Source: Lates calcarifer
Taxonomy: Eukaryota; Chordata; Actinopteri; Centropomidae
DNA: 64,000 nucleotides
Direction of reading: 5' to 3'
NCBI RefSeq assembly: GCF_001640805.2
Contig: NC_066842.1
Coordinates: forward strand, 22,008,075-22,072,074
The notes below the pieces were generated by a model, which saw nothing but the letters and a program-made list of their open reading frames with translations, ran no database searches and was not told where the DNA came from. A program made the translations under genes and the position numbers. Each line of letters begins with the position of its first letter. Positions within the stretch are counted from its first letter, which is position 1. This document shows positions 21,221 through 34,242 of this stretch, in pieces.

Positions 21221-23449
21221 AGCAACCAACAGAGATTGCTCTCTAAACAACAAAAAAAGATAGGCTGGCAACACAAGTAAGCAACCCAACAACTGTCATT
21301 AGACTTACATCCAAATGTAACGTGGATTGGTTTGTGGAAGTCACGACGATGAAATTTTTCAAATGAGCCACACCCACTTCAAACCGATGACAAGAACAAA
21401 GAACAAGAACTGACAAAAGCACATAGCACATCACATATCTATGTGATAGAACCAAAACTTTTTCGAACTTTGATTAATTTTCGTGTTTATGTCTGACAAC
21501 ATCACTCATAAAAAGCTGATGCATGGTGAGGACAGACTTTGCCTCTCAAAACTCCCAAAACTTGTGTCTTCTAAATTACCAAACTCTTCAAAACTTCAAA
21601 ATCAGAATTCAAAAACTTTGTGACTTATATCTCCAGCAGATCTTCTCAGATTCTCAGTTTTAGAAGCCTGCTGAGGTGAAATAAATGATCCTTTTCGCTC
21701 ACATTGCTATAATTAAACCAGGTTACACACAGGTTTACATCCACTCCGTGCCTTTCACCATTGGCAGCCACCCAAAATTGGATCACACATTGATTTTTTT
21801 TTCTCATTATCACTGTATCTGAGGAAGTGAGACCCCAGACCTCCCTTGATTTCCTCACCTGTGCAATCTCACATCTACTGCTGGAGTGTTGCACAGTGTT
21901 CAAACTTTCATTGAGCCAGTCTTCTGGAATACTGAATTTAGTAACTAATTTAGTGGCAACATGTCTAGATGGATTTTGTCTCATGGCAGCTTCCTCACCT
22001 GGTGCCACAAATAAAACTACAAGAATTATAGCTTCCACATTTGTAAATAAACAATAAAAAAGAATGCTAAGTACAACTTGCTTTGTTTTGTGTTGTTGAA
22101 CTGTGATTTCCAAACTCTAATTTCCCAACCTTGATAGGTGTGTGTTTTGTGTGCGGTTGTGTTACCACAGGTACTAGATGTTTTCTCTTGTTTCCCACTT
22201 TACCAGAAGATGAAAAAAAAGATCAGAATGTTGAAAACCTCATGCACTTTCCTCGCCTGTCACGAGCTGACACCTCTGGATGGAACCCAGAACAAGCATT
22301 GTTGTATAAGAAATAGCAGCAAAAGATTCACAGTGTCAAACAGATATGGAAAGAGGGGGAAGAAAGAAAGAAACAGAAGAGTGAGGCATAGTCCTTCGAT
22401 CAAACGATCACACATCAAATTGACTACAAGTGTTTCTGCTAGCTAAATCCCTAGCAGCTGCTAATATGTAGCTAATTCTGACCTTTGATCTTAATAATCT
22501 TAATGAAATAATATTAGATCAAATGGCTGCATATAATGTGTAGAGTGTCACTCGTAGTGATGAAACCACAGATAATTATTTAGCTATATTACATAGATTT
22601 TCAGGTTTCTTGAAAGTTCACATAAATTTTCATATTCTTCATACACATTATTTTATATACTTTTCCTTTTTGTCTGTAGCTTTCCATGCTTGGGGAATAT
22701 CACTGTTCCAGCCCAGTCTTCTGGTTATTTTAATCTTATGGTAAAACATTCATCATGCTTTGTGCTCCAGCTTCTATGGTGTACAAATAATTATTCTACA
22801 CCCTGTAATTCATAACCGTCATTACAACTCTCTGGTTTCTTACAAACTTCTTACACTGTCTCCCTCACCTTGTTGTACTAATGCAGGCTGTGGATTCTCT
22901 CCAACTCTGACCACACCACCAGATCAACAAGTGTTTTGGTTGTTTACCCACAATACTCTTGGGAGCAAAGGAGTGAAAAGTGTGATTCCACTATGTGAGT
23001 GTGCAGAAGTATCTAGACTTCAAATCAAATATAGTGTTTGCTCATCACTTAAACTTTAACCCCCCACCCCCACCCACCTCTTCATGTCTCTCTGCAGTCT
23101 TTTTTATGTTTTCACTCCTCATTAACGCTAACTTATATACCAAGTCAAATCATATTTGATGTATTTGCCCAGCTGCTGTCCAATACAGGCCTGCAGGCAG
23201 TAAATCTCACTCTAGCTGAATCCAAATTTCCACCCTTCGCCTTCACTGACCTCAGTCATGTATAGTGTGACATGTCTGAAGAGCTCCCATCGCGATGTGT
23301 GCAAGGCTGCTGGGCTGCTGCTGTATGGGATACGACTTCATACCTCGCTTGTTTCCATGGATACAAATGCAAGCTCTTGACCCTGTACCCTTCTCAAAGT
23401 ATTTTTCTGAACAGTTTTCAGCTTTATCAGCATTGACAATTTATGCAAG
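21221..23449. other. Anonymous non-coding DNA
   Basis: The 155-codon minus-strand frame at 21646-22113 is the longest here that is not simple repeat, but I recognise no domain in it. It starts with an ordinary hydrophobic stretch and has no splice-compatible neighbours I can identify. C-rich patch at 23060-23080. No host gene claimed. Confidence 0.45.
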
Positions 23450-23472
23450 TTTTTTTTTTTTTTTTTTTTTTT
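23450..23472 (+). repeat. (T)23 homopolymer
   Basis: Uninterrupted T run. It could be an old retroposon A tail read on the minus strand, but no element body is recognisable beside it. Confidence 0.9.
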
Positions 23473-24961
23473 GCAAGGTCTGCTGCTTTACACAGTGCAA
23501 TAGACATAAATAATGTCTGATAATTACATGAGCATTAATACTGCCAATATCATAGTCACATCAAACCCTCACTGGTTAAATTCAAGGCAGTAGGAATTCC
23601 TTTCTGTCTCAGTTTCTTGCTCTGTAATTTAACAGATGCATCATCAATAAAAAACTGCATGTCTGAGTTTGATTAATTAGTCCACCCAGAACTTTCACAT
23701 CCAGCCTGTCAAGGTACGTGAATGTTTCTTTTTTTTCCCCCAAAGCCTGTGTTATAATCACATTAGGCCAGAGCTTTGAGACTGAATATAGTAACTTCCA
23801 CATTTAAACAACTGACCTTCAACTGTTGGAGGGGGAAACAGGAAAATCAACCCAAACCTCTCTGTTTTCATGGGCAGTGTGAATATATTCACTCTCCACT
23901 CCAAAGAGAGTATCATCAGCTTCCCAAGCCTGCCATGAAGTGCCTGCTTTTAGCTGTAGACATGGAAGACGCTGGATTCAAACTGCTGTAACTTTTGGAA
24001 CCATAAATGAATTTTTGGTGCAGCTGTAATTGTGACAGCAGGAGAGGGTGAAGCAATTGCCACATTCATTTCAGGGATTTTGTACTGCTGTGAACAGAAC
24101 TATGCAAATCTGTGGTCAAGTTTGACTGGATCAGCAGTGCAACATACATGACTTACCCTCTTGACCCTCTTTGGCTGGTGACAGCTTTGTTAGCTCCCTG
24201 CCAATAAATTAGTTACAACTGATAACTGCTTCAGTGAAACAACTTAAAAAGTGACATTATTCAGATGAAATTCAGTAATTCTGTCACTGGAGATGAAATG
24301 ACCTTGCCTCTTGACCAAATGATTCAGAAATGTGTGTATCTGTGTATTTACACTTACATCCACCCACACCCACACAGTCCTTCCTGTCAGAGTTAAATGA
24401 AGACAGATGACAGAGTTAAATGAAGACAAGAAGTATTACTGACACCTCTAGATCACAAAGATGGAGGAAAATAAATGCACAAACACTCACATTGTGACAA
24501 CACTAACACTGTGTCACTCAGAGCACAGTAGTGATATCTTGATATCTGAGACCCCAAAATTAAAATAAGCCCAAAAAGAAAATCTACAAATGTAATTCTA
24601 ATGATTTGACAGGTGACAGTTTCAGGAGAAAGTGTTGCTGTTTTCCTGAGAGCATCAGTGTCGTCACTTCATTCCAGTAGGTGAATGGTTCCTTAGCTCA
24701 ATGATTTATATTTCAATTTTAGGAATTTAGCAAAAACCAGAGCAATTAAAGAACTGGGAAGTGTTTATTGAGCTCAAACCTCACAATCATTAGCAATATA
24801 TCCAATAAACAGTTTGAAGTGAAATGTTCAGAGCCTTAGAAATATTTATCCATAGAAATTATTTATCACAATCAATTTTCAGTTGGATTTTCCCTTTTCC
24901 ACTTTAAATGTTGTCTGTCTCTTCCATTACCAATCTGTCAATCTGTCTCTTTTTTCTTTTC
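23473..24961. other. Anonymous non-coding DNA
   Basis: A 23-base direct repeat, CAGAGTTAAATGAAGACA, occurs at 24388 and 24411. The segment 23600-23720 (TTTGATTAATTAGTCCACCC) is AT-rich, repeat-free and could be conserved. No genes. Confidence 0.5.
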
Positions 24962-25689
24962 TTTTTTTTTTTTTTTGAAAAAACACACAGCCGGCAGTCC
25001 AGGAAATAAACAGACATTTAAATCAAGATCTGTGAGTTTAATTAAATGTTATAAATAAATGATGTAAAACTGACTTGATGTCTTGGTAGACTTGCTGTAC
25101 CAGTGTGTTCACTACTCTCTCTTTTCCTTAAAGAAGCTACACATATAGTGTATGCACAGACAAATAAAAATACATGCATACAATTGTGCGCTAAGGTTGC
25201 ATGTCGTAGGAACCTTCCAGAAAAGGGACGGAAATTAACAAGTGTTTATATCCTTTAGGATTGGAGCTGTAGCCGACCCCCACATTTAAATTTCTAATAA
25301 CCAGAGATACATGTTTTTTTTTTTGTTGTTGTTGTTGTTTTTTTTGTATTTGTATTTATTTGCTGACTAATCATAGAGACAATGTGTATTACAGTTCAAC
25401 TGCAACATTTACATTTAGTGTCAGTGGCAGAAATTGTTTTTATGCTATTGTTATATTGTACTGGGTCTGAAACACTGCTATTAGGTTAGACATTTAAGGA
25501 TCAATGTATCAGCATGAATGAGAAATTGTCTGGTAAAAGTGTTACACTTTAATATCCAGAAAATGTAATTTTACAAATTATGGTCCAATATTTTCAGTAG
25601 AATAGAGTTTGCAGCCTCCATTATTAGTTTAGCCACAGCATGCAGATTCACCACAGAGAGACAGAGGTGCCTCCTACGCATTTATCTTT
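24962..25689. other. Anonymous DNA with T-rich tracts
   Basis: T15 at 24962-24976, and a T / (GTT)n / T compound tract at 25314-25345. The rest is unrecognised AT-rich sequence. Confidence 0.6.
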
Positions 25690-26225
25690 ATAAATGGAGG
25701 CAGTGCAGTATACATACAGACCACCTACTGTGTGCATACTGTATATGTTTCTGTGTGTGATTGGATAGAGGGAGATGGCATATGGTTGGAAGAGTTTCCT
25801 GTGTGTCTGTATGTGTTTGAATGGGTGTGGGTAGGTGGTGTGTGTGCGTGTGTCCTCTAAACACCAATGAAAAGAGTTTGTCCTTCATGAGAGGCAGTCA
25901 CGGACAAAATTGAATCCTTCCCTTTCGTTCCCACTGAATGTTTGAATAGAGTAATATGCTTCACTCTTTCTCTCTTTCTCCTAAACAGAGCGCCAAACAA
26001 AGAACTGCTTTCAGCCTTTAATTGAAATGCTGGGTTTCGTAAAAGATGACACACACTCACACACATGCACATCCACACAAATGTGTTCCAACATACAAAA
26101 AGCATGCAGCAGACATTTGGTGCGCACACATTCAAAACACATTCAATACAGTATCACACACACACACACGTGTATGGCAAGATGGGTTTTGCATACATGT
26201 ACACACAGACATCTAAAACACAAAT
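25690..26225. repeat. TG-rich and CA-rich flanks around a short core
   Basis: The plus strand is TG-rich at 25740-25855 (GTGTGTCTGTATGTGTTTG) and CA-rich at 26048-26225 (ACACACACACACGTGTATGG). The two flanks are roughly inverted relative to each other around a core of about 190 bases (25856-26047). Frames across them are low complexity. Confidence 0.65.
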
Positions 26226-26384
26226 CCTTGTGCAGCTTTCATTGTGAAGAACCTTCAGTGACTGTGTTCATTTCTACGAGCCTCCCTCTGCTCTCTCTCT
26301 AACCTGTTAAAATCAGTTTTGAATTCTCCTATTTTTCCAACTTGCACTTTCTCACATTTTATATAAAATCTGCCCCCGATCCAA

Positions 26385-26620
26385 CTCATTCTCCCTTTTT
26401 CCCTCTTTTGCGCTCTGCTTTTTTTCTTTTTTTTCTTCTTTTTTTTTTTTTACTTCCTTCCTTTCTTCATCCTCAACCCACTGATACCTCCCTTCCCCAC
26501 TCCTCATTATCCTCTTCTGCCACAGCGGACATCGATGGAATAAAAACGGAGTGAGAACACACTCAGTGACCCTCCCATTCCCTCTTCCTCCTCCTCCTTC
26601 TTCTCTTTTTTTAAGGATTT
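26385..26620 (+). repeat. Pyrimidine-rich tracts
   Basis: CT/T-rich at 26385-26520 (including TTTTTTCTTTTTTTTCTTC) and 26565-26615, interrupted by GGACATCGATGGAATAAAAA near 26527. The frame at 26342-26554 is low complexity. Confidence 0.65.
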
Positions 26621-27404
26621 TAAAGGGATCGCTTACTGTGCCCCTTTGGTTTCAATCTGGCATTCTACTGATGCTAACAAGCCATTTTTAGGGAAAGTGA
26701 AACTTTTTCTCAGCACAATATGACAAGTGTCTGGTGAAGAAAAATAACCAGGGAAAATTCAAAATGCCAAGGTGTAGCTTTAAGACGACAAGGCTAAATT
26801 GGCTATTATTTTTCCTTCCTGTCTGTGCTGTCCTGTCCCGTCTGTCCCTCTCTACCTCTCCTCCTACACACGGTCATTGTCTTTATTAATGAATGCAGGC
26901 AGCCACACATATCTACGTACTGTATATGTGCAGGTGTGTGTGTTTGTGTGGACTCAAACTTTATATCTTAATCAGTGAGAGTTTCATGGCAGTCTAAGTG
27001 TAAGTAACCTGGTGCAGTTAAAAACTGATTATGCCTTCAAACTGGATAAAAGTTGCCACCTAATAAAAAAGACACTGGGAAAGAATTAGTAGCTGAGAAA
27101 TACTCAAAACAATGCATTGCAGTACCACATCATAATGTGTCGCATTTAACACCGGTTGCCTTGCCTATGACAAAACTTGAAATATTAAAAAATGAAGTAT
27201 TTCACCACTGCATCTTTGCTCTGATTGGTCCAAGGACTGTGATGTAATCACAAGCAGAACAGGGTGACATATTTGTTAGTGACTGGCCCAGAGGGAGGAA
27301 CTGCGTTATTTGTTTGTGTAAGATGACATTTTACAGCTGTCTCTTTTGTTCTTGTGTCTAATTCTTTCTTTTTCTTTTAGCTTCACTCTGTTTCTTTCTA
27401 GGTT
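26621..27404. other. Anonymous non-coding DNA
   Basis: AT-rich sequence with short frames only; nothing recognisable. Confidence 0.5.
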
Positions 27405-27470
27405 CAAGGTTCAGCTTTAATGTTGTTAAATGACCCAGGATTTCACAGTGAAATGCAGTAGTAATGTAGA
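27405..27470 (-). mobile_element. Possible LINE 3' end remnant
   Basis: On the minus strand the segment reads TGCATTTCACTGTGAAATCC and ends ATTAAAGCTGAACCTTGAACC, a pattern seen at the 3' ends of fish non-LTR elements. No coding part is present, so this is tentative. Confidence 0.3.
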
Positions 27471-28389
27471 CACACAGAAAAATGCATTAAGATATTGAAG
27501 AAGAATTTAAAAAAAAACAACAATAAAACAGAAAAATTTAAGGCTAAGAAAAGAAAATATTTCAGCTACCATGTGCAAATATATATATACATATGTGTGT
27601 GTGTCTGTGTGAGTAGACTGCATCCCCATTTTGACCTCTGCACCTTTAACCCTTGACCATTTGATATTTGGCCTCAGCAGTGCTGCATCAGTTTCAGAAG
27701 TCACAAAGAGCAAACAGAGGGATGACAGCAAACCCATAGAGAGGGGGAAGAGAAGCAGAGAGAATCCGTCCATCTCAGGGCCTGAAAACTGCTGCTCGTG
27801 AAGAGAAGAGAGGAGAAGAGAGGAGAGGAGAAATGGATCTGTGTTTAATTATAGCAGTCTAAACCAGTTTAAAACCTTAAAGCAAGACATTTTATTTCAT
27901 CAAAAACATTTTTGGTTAAATGAGAATGATCTGTACTTCCCATCTTTTATGTACCACAATATATATTATTATTGTCTAAAATACCTCAACTTCAGATGTA
28001 CTTATGTGAGCAGTCAAATCACAGAAACAAAATACAGCTGTCACTGACAAAGCTCACTGTGCCGCAACCAGTTGACCTGTCTTGCATCTGACTTTGTCAT
28101 ATTGTTTTCTAATCAGATTGCTGGTGATGACTCAATCTCTCTGTCTGTCTACATGTACTGTAAACTAAAGTATTAGGTGAATTTCCTGGGAGGAGAGGGG
28201 GTTCAGCTTCATTCCAACATCACAAATCATTCTTAATTATTATCCCGTGGATCCACAACAAAGAGAAAATATTGTAATGAGGAGCTTCGCTACTTTCCTC
28301 TGCACATTGCAACCGAGGTGAACACTCATTTTTCAGACCCGCATTTGCATAAATTCTCTTCTTTTTTAAGTTGGCGCTGCCAAAAGTGA
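27471..28389. other. Anonymous non-coding DNA
   Basis: A-rich patch near 27509, ATATATATAC at 27581-27590, and GA-rich AGAGAGGAGAAGAGAGGAG near 27805-27830. No gene signal. Confidence 0.5.
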
Positions 28390-28860
28390 TAAAGTGCATG
28401 CAGCACCAGGGAGGAGAATCGGGGAGAAGGAGGGGGGTGGTAGGAATGAGGAAAGCAGAGGGGGAATGGGGTTATAGGTAGCAGAAGGGAAAAAGAAAAT
28501 ATATTTAAAATAATAGCGAATGCAGAAGATCTGCATAGACTGTCTGCAAAGGGACAAAAATAGGTGGTAAAGAAAAGTGGCTGCACCATGAGAGGTAACG
28601 CTTACACGCAAGCAGGAAGATGAATAAAGAGGAAAAACCAGAAAAAAAGTAATGGAGAAAGAACATCAGATCTGATTTTACCAATATAATGAAGAGAGAG
28701 GAGAGTCAAAGGGAGAGGCAGAGATAATGTGAGTGGGACAGATAACAAACAGAGAAAGCTGCAGGCAGGAGGCTATAATGGACTTTTGAGTGGGGGAGAA
28801 CGAGAGATAGATTTACGAGGAGAGAGGGACGAGTGCAGGGAAATACAGAGATGGCGTGAT
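28390..28860 (+). repeat. Purine-rich region
   Basis: G/A-dominated plus strand (GGGAGGAGAATCGGGGAGAA and many similar blocks). Frames on the minus strand (28326-28611) are Phe/Ser/Pro-rich low-complexity translations. Confidence 0.65.
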
Positions 28861-29143
28861 AGAGTGCTAAGTGGAAGGGGTAAATTTGTGGTCCTGCCTG
28901 TATTCTGTTTTTACAAAGCCTGTCATAAAAACAGTGTTTAAATTTAATAGGCAGCTGCAGGAGCACACACACACTCACACACAACCTGCAACACTCAGAT
29001 ATATATTTTCTCACTATGGTGCAGAGTACATGCTATAATCCCACAGAACTAAGAGTATCTATCTTATCCATAGTAAATACACACCTGTGATTTCTTAAAA
29101 CATGAGCGTACTTCACTTATATCTCAGTGTATAGTTGATTTGA

Positions 29144-29146
<3 letters not shown>

Positions 29147-29215
<69 letters not shown>
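29147..29215. repeat. (AT)21 followed directly by (T)28
   Basis: An alternating AT run (29147-29188) passes without a gap into a T run ending at 29215. (AT)n readily forms cruciforms and is a typical site of breakage and assembly error. Confidence 0.95.
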
Positions 29216-29959
29216 GTTAGAAAACTAAGTTCATTTAAGTAAAGTGAACTTAGCTGCATTCCAGGAGACAGCTCAGCATTGTGCATGTAGCCCTACACAG
29301 GAGAAAAGTTTTGCTGAATCTAGTCAGATTAAATACTGTATATGTTTCAATTTGCCATCTACAATTTCATTATTCACAATTGCATTTTGGCAGACAGTAT
29401 TTGCCATCAGGCACAGGCTAATGGCTAATATTAGTATTACGTTAGTAAAGCTAAGGTAGACGTAGAAATTGTCAATGACAGTGATGATGATGATTTGCAT
29501 GTCACTCAGTGTTTTAATTTCAGGGACATAATTTATTTCATTTATCAAGATTTAAAAAATTTACCTTTCCAGGAAGATATTTTTGACATGTAATGATGTA
29601 GCTCCTCTGAACATCACTACTCATAAATCACTGTTGCATATAAAATATGAATACATTGTAACCCTGCTCTGAAATTATTATTTTTCTGCACAGTAACTAA
29701 AAAGAACTGTACCGGACCAAAAATGGATTACAGTAGTTGTAATAAAATCTCTACTTACATGCAGCAACCAATTGATTTTTACTTTGACTGTTCAACCCAT
29801 GCTCTCTCAGCATGGCCGACTGCTATGTCTATGTGTGTTTGGTAAATATTTGGTGACTACAAAAGGCATGGACAGTTTTTTGCCTGATCTTTGCAACCTT
29901 CCTTCATGTCTGCAGGATTCAGATGTAACTGGAGAATCAAACAGGTTGATGTGTCACTA
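29216..29959. other. Anonymous AT-rich DNA
   Basis: Contains GTGATGATGATGATTTG near 29481. Nothing recognisable. Confidence 0.5.
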
Positions 29960-30230
29960 ACAACTGAATTTGAATCATTACATTTGAATTTGGATTACAT
30001 ATAGAGAATTGATTTGAATAACACTAGTAGAATTTGTATTATTTAGCTTGAACAATCGCATTGAAAAACTGCATCTCTCTATTAGTTTGGAACTTGAAAG
30101 TGAATGTAACATGATTAAATTGAATTAATTTGTTCTGAAACTGTATTTGATCCTCACTGAAAATTCAGCTCTCTACATACTTCAACATTCAGTTCTCGCA
30201 ATTCAGTTTCAGTTTATTGAGACACACATC
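29960..30230. repeat. AT-rich block of repeated TTTGAATT/TTGAATTT motifs
   Basis: Many GAATTTGAAT, TTGAATTA and ATTCAGTT motifs recur on one strand, unlike the flanks. This texture resembles the arms of AT-rich fish MITEs, but I cannot define ends or a terminal inverted repeat. Confidence 0.35.
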
Positions 30231-31894
30231 TAGTCATTTAGGAAGAACAATCAAGTTGCGCAAATTCATATATTAATGTTTCTAGTGACACATATTGCTG
30301 CCCATATGCATCCTGCATCCTACTGGACAATATATCATCATGGATGATGAAACTCACCGTCAGGTGTTTGGTCTTTTATTTAAACTCTTCATCTGGATTA
30401 CTCTAAACTTTTATAGATATATTTCCACAAACAATACCCTTGTTTGTCTTATCTTTAGGTACTATGGATGCCATCTTGTGTAAATAAAAACCCAGCTGAT
30501 TATTTTTTATTTGTTGTGCTTGCTCAATTTTCCTAAGACAGTCAGTTCCCTAAAATCTGTTAAATAAACACTTTAACTCTGCAATTAAGTCACACTAATT
30601 TAATTCATTTAAGTTGCCAATACAAATTGCCATTTTTACATTGTGTTAACCTAATAAAATTAAGTAAATTCAACTGCATTTGTTTTTTTGTTGTTGCTGC
30701 TGTTGTTGTTACTTTTTTCAGTCAAATTCAATACATACACAAGAAAAAAAGCTTTGATCAGCTAGAGGCAGAAACTGCTAGATAGAATAAAGTGAGTAGA
30801 CCAATATACAGTAACATGACACAAATGTGTCCAAAAAATAATTCAAAACACTCAGTTCTCTAGTTGTTTCATGTATTAAATGCTTTGTGCAATAAATACA
30901 GCAACAAACATACTGATGAAATCTGACTTAAAATATGAGAAGATATGAAGTGTTAGGATGAAAAAAAAAGAATAAGCAATACATATTTAGTCACACTGCT
31001 TTCCCTATAAATAAACATCTACATTTTGTAAATCAATGTCTGCAGATGTTGCTTTTAAGGAATCTTTACCTCACACAGGCCGACAAAACACACACAGAAA
31101 AAAAGCACGTACATCCTCACCCAACAGCAGCAAATCTCTCAACTTTAGCTCTCATGAGTTATCCCACGAATGCTCAAAGGCGAAAAACACACCCGTCCCA
31201 TCCATTCTCATAAACGTTAACATGTAGTACACACACACGGACTGAGAGCTTGGCCTTGTCTGGTGCAGCCATGGCTGGCTGTGGTCTAACAGAGATATAT
31301 GAGAGAAGCGAGCTGTGTGGAGAACAACATTTATCTGCAACCCCTTCCCTTTAGTATGCAAGGACACCTACCAACAGAAACACTTGGCTTAGCTCTCCTT
31401 ATCTCTCCGTCTTTTTCACTGTCAGCTCAGCTCAGTGCGTATTACTTTCAGAAAAGCAGCAAATTAGGGTGTATTGACATTTTTATACTTCCTTCTTTGT
31501 ATCTTTGTGATAAGACTTGGACAAAGGAAGGTATGTGTTGCAGTAGCTCTCACACCCTCCACCGCTCACAGACTGTCAGTTGTCAGTGTATGAGTAATTA
31601 TTGTTTGTGTGTAAACGGTTTCAGGTCTTTCACAGACAACAGCTGCTTGGCAATCGCTCACTTAACACTGCAGACAATAAAGTGAACTGTCCTTGCGGTT
31701 TACGGTGAATGAAGACAACCAGTGTGAGCAGGAATGTGAGGATTCTTCCTGACTGATTTTGCCACCATCATGTTTTATGCCTAAATTAAGAAGCCTATTG
31801 GGTAAATTTGTTGTTAGGTGTGACCTGTTTGAATCAGTGTTTAAGCATTAGATTTTTAAAGAGTAACATAACACCTGCTGAAAAGCATGGTGGA
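30231..31894. other. Anonymous non-coding DNA
   Basis: AT-rich block at 30470-30690 (CAATTAAGTCACACTAATTTAA) with a possible MITE flavour, and a GTTGTTGCTGCTGTTG patch at 30690-30712. The 128-codon frame at 31299-31685 has no recognisable domain. Confidence 0.45.
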
Positions 31895-32100
31895 ATATTG
31901 TCCTGGAAGTCCATTCAATAGTTGCTGAGATATTAGGTGATTACCATGTCATTCTCTGGAGACTGATCTGAACAGCATTTCACAACTATCAATCCTATGG
32001 TTTTTGAAATATTTTAGTCTGGGCTAAAGTTTTAGTCTAATCAACCAACTGTCCACCATTTCCATCGCTAGCTGTGCAGCTAGCCTGAACTAATTTACTG
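31895..32100 (+). repeat. Percomorph-type dispersed repeat, copy 4
   Basis: TCCATTCAATAGTTGCTGAG followed by ATATT, and later GAAATATTTTAGTCTGGGC and CAACCAACTGTCCACCATTT. This is the 'mean slope' segment of the family at 10440-10560, with some rearrangement. Confidence 0.55.
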
Positions 32101-32984
32101 CTGATATATATAATATACACTGGCCAAACCTGCCAATAAAAACCTCTAGCTAAGAGTTTCCTCTACAGTAAAATGTATTAACTGTATACACTGCTGAGAG
32201 CAGATGTTTCTGAGGAATGGGGAGAACTCTTTCAGTACAGCCATACTGAATGTAGCAAGCTAGGTGGGGTAGGTGCCTCCAATTCATTGTCTCTGAGAGA
32301 CATAACAGGGTAACAGGTGGTGGTGAAGGACAGGCTCTATGAAAGGCAAAGTTCAAGTCACTGAACTGGAAATGGGTGGAAAAATCACAGCACAGTAACC
32401 AGTCACACTGGCGATCTGTCATTTATGTAACTGAATGAATGTCACTGATGCCTGTTATTTTACAGTTGAAATACTGAAAAACATTTTAGTCGCAGCTCTT
32501 CCCTTGACCTATTTCACTGTGAACATATACTGCAGCAGCTATTGAAGCAAGACTAAACAGCATTTGGATTGGAAAAGAGGGGTATGCAGCTGTTGGATAT
32601 GTCAGCAACATCTGCAAACTGCATTTTGAATTGGTTGTAGAGTCGAGGAAAAAGATGTGGCAGGTTTGATCTGAGAACTGTTGACCTTGTGACCTAATAA
32701 CAAAGTACATTTTTTCACAAATTTATAATTACTAGTTATTTATTGAAACATTAAAAAACACCTGATTAGATTATAAACTACAATGCACTGTTATATGTAA
32801 GTAGTCATTACAACATTAAAATATTGCTTAAAAAGTAATTCAGTAGTAATGAAAATAGTAGATAGCAATAGTAGAATATAATGATAATAACATAATAATA
32901 ACCCTGACTGTTGTTCTTTTGATGCACACAGTAAAATTCTGAATGTACATAATAGACTATGTTTGTATTGAGGTATTACTGCTT
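32101..32984. other. Anonymous non-coding DNA
   Basis: An AT-rich patch at 32740-32910. Short frames only; nothing recognisable. Confidence 0.5.
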
Positions 32985-33395
32985 TTATATAAAGGGCCAC
33001 CAGGTGCAGTTTCTTGCCAGAAACGGGTGGTGGTGATGGTCACTTGCCAAAAGTTTCAGCCTATCATTACATTTACGATACAAAAGATTAGAATTCATCC
33101 TCTGAGTAGCACCACTTATCCAGGGCAGTCTGGACACTACAGTGAGTCGCTATCAGAAAGTGATGAGATTGGCCAAGGGGTGGCGGTTAGCATGCTAACT
33201 TCAATAGAAGAAAATAACTGATGTAGCAAAGCGCAAAACATTGGCATTGCTTTCCACAACTGGAGACAGCTCTTGGCAAGTAAAGGAATGAAGTTGGATG
33301 AATAAACTTACGTTTCTTCTAGACTGGTAAATAAACAGTTGTTAATGTTAATGTTGGCTATGTAACAATAGCAAAACTTACAAATAGCTCCTTTA
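32985..33395. mobile_element. MITE-like dispersed element
   Basis: The right end reads GCAAAACTTACAAATAGCTCC then TTTAA. Inside are AGATTGGCCAAGGGGTGGCG, GTAGCAAAGCGCAAAACATT and GTTGTTAATGTTAATGTTGGC, which match a percomorph MITE family I recall. The left end near AAAGGGCCACCAGGTGCAG is less certain and a clean terminal inverted repeat is not visible. Non-coding. Confidence 0.5.
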
Positions 33396-33494
33396 AGTAA
33401 ACAATCTGCCTCTTCCACAAGCACCAAACAAATTTTTAGTACCAACAATTTCCTGATAATTCAAGCATCAGCTAAGAGCTAAAATTTTACATGG

Positions 33495-33673
33495 AGTTCA
33501 CAAAACAGTCTCACCACAAGGTCCATTTGGTTGTGGAGCTTTTGATTATATCAGGCAATCTTCCTCAGCAGAAGTAGTTTGCCCAGTTGTCATGGAATTT
33601 GTAATCCTGTTATACAACTGAAAGCACCAAAAACAGCAACTAAGTCCTTTGTGGTGAGATTGTTTTGCCAACT
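33495..33673. mobile_element. Short inverted-repeat element
   Basis: The left end AGTTCACAAAACAGTCTCACC(ACAAG) and the complement of the right end AGTTGGCAAAACAATCTCACC(ACAAAG) agree at roughly 24 of 27 positions, enclosing about 125 bp. It is non-coding and has the structure of a MITE. Target-site duplications are not clear. Confidence 0.6.
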
Positions 33674-34104
33674 AAACTTTTAATCTCAAATGTAGATGTG
33701 GCTTTTATGCAAAATGATAGCACTGAACATTAAATCATTCTAGGATAGCACTGTCAGTGCATCTTAAGACCCAAGTGTAAAAACACTCCATATGGTCTGG
33801 CATTTAGTATACTCCATCAGCAGGGTATTTTATTGCACCCTGTGATATACCAGTATACCATATAGAACTATCTGAGTAAGGCAGGCTCAACTCTATTCGT
33901 TTTTATTTCAAAATCTCATTTGTGAGTTCCTGATAATGGCATACACTACAAAGCATTGTCTGGTTGCATTTCAGTACTTACGACTGGAGTGCTTCTGTAA
34001 GCTGACGTGAAACAGAAACTTGTGAAAGATCACATCTCTCAGAACCCACGATTTACACAGCATGATGTTGGCCTTGCTTTCAAGCCATTACACAACACCA
34101 CATT
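33674..34104. other. Anonymous non-coding DNA
   Basis: Contains GTGATATACCAGTATACCATATAG, a small palindromic patch near 33841-33863. It may belong to the same repeat as the previous element. No genes. Confidence 0.45.
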
Positions 34105-34242
34105 TGTGTGTGTGTGTGTGTGTGTGTGTGTATGCACGTGTGTAGGCATGAATTTGAGGGTTTAACAAAAACACTTCAACTCCCTCATTCAAGTTCCCTA
34201 CTGTTCCACTGTCACTCACACACACACACACACACACACACA
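34105..34242. repeat. (GT)n and (CA)n tracts in inverted orientation
   Basis: (TG)n at 34105-34131 and (CA)n at 34217-34242 are complementary and 85 bases apart, so they could form a hairpin. Confidence 0.9.

Noticed and set aside
21646..22113. 155-codon minus-strand frame not made of simple repeat
   Set aside because: No recognisable domain, no supporting splice structure, and frames of this length are expected by chance in 64 kb of AT-rich DNA. A protein search would settle it.
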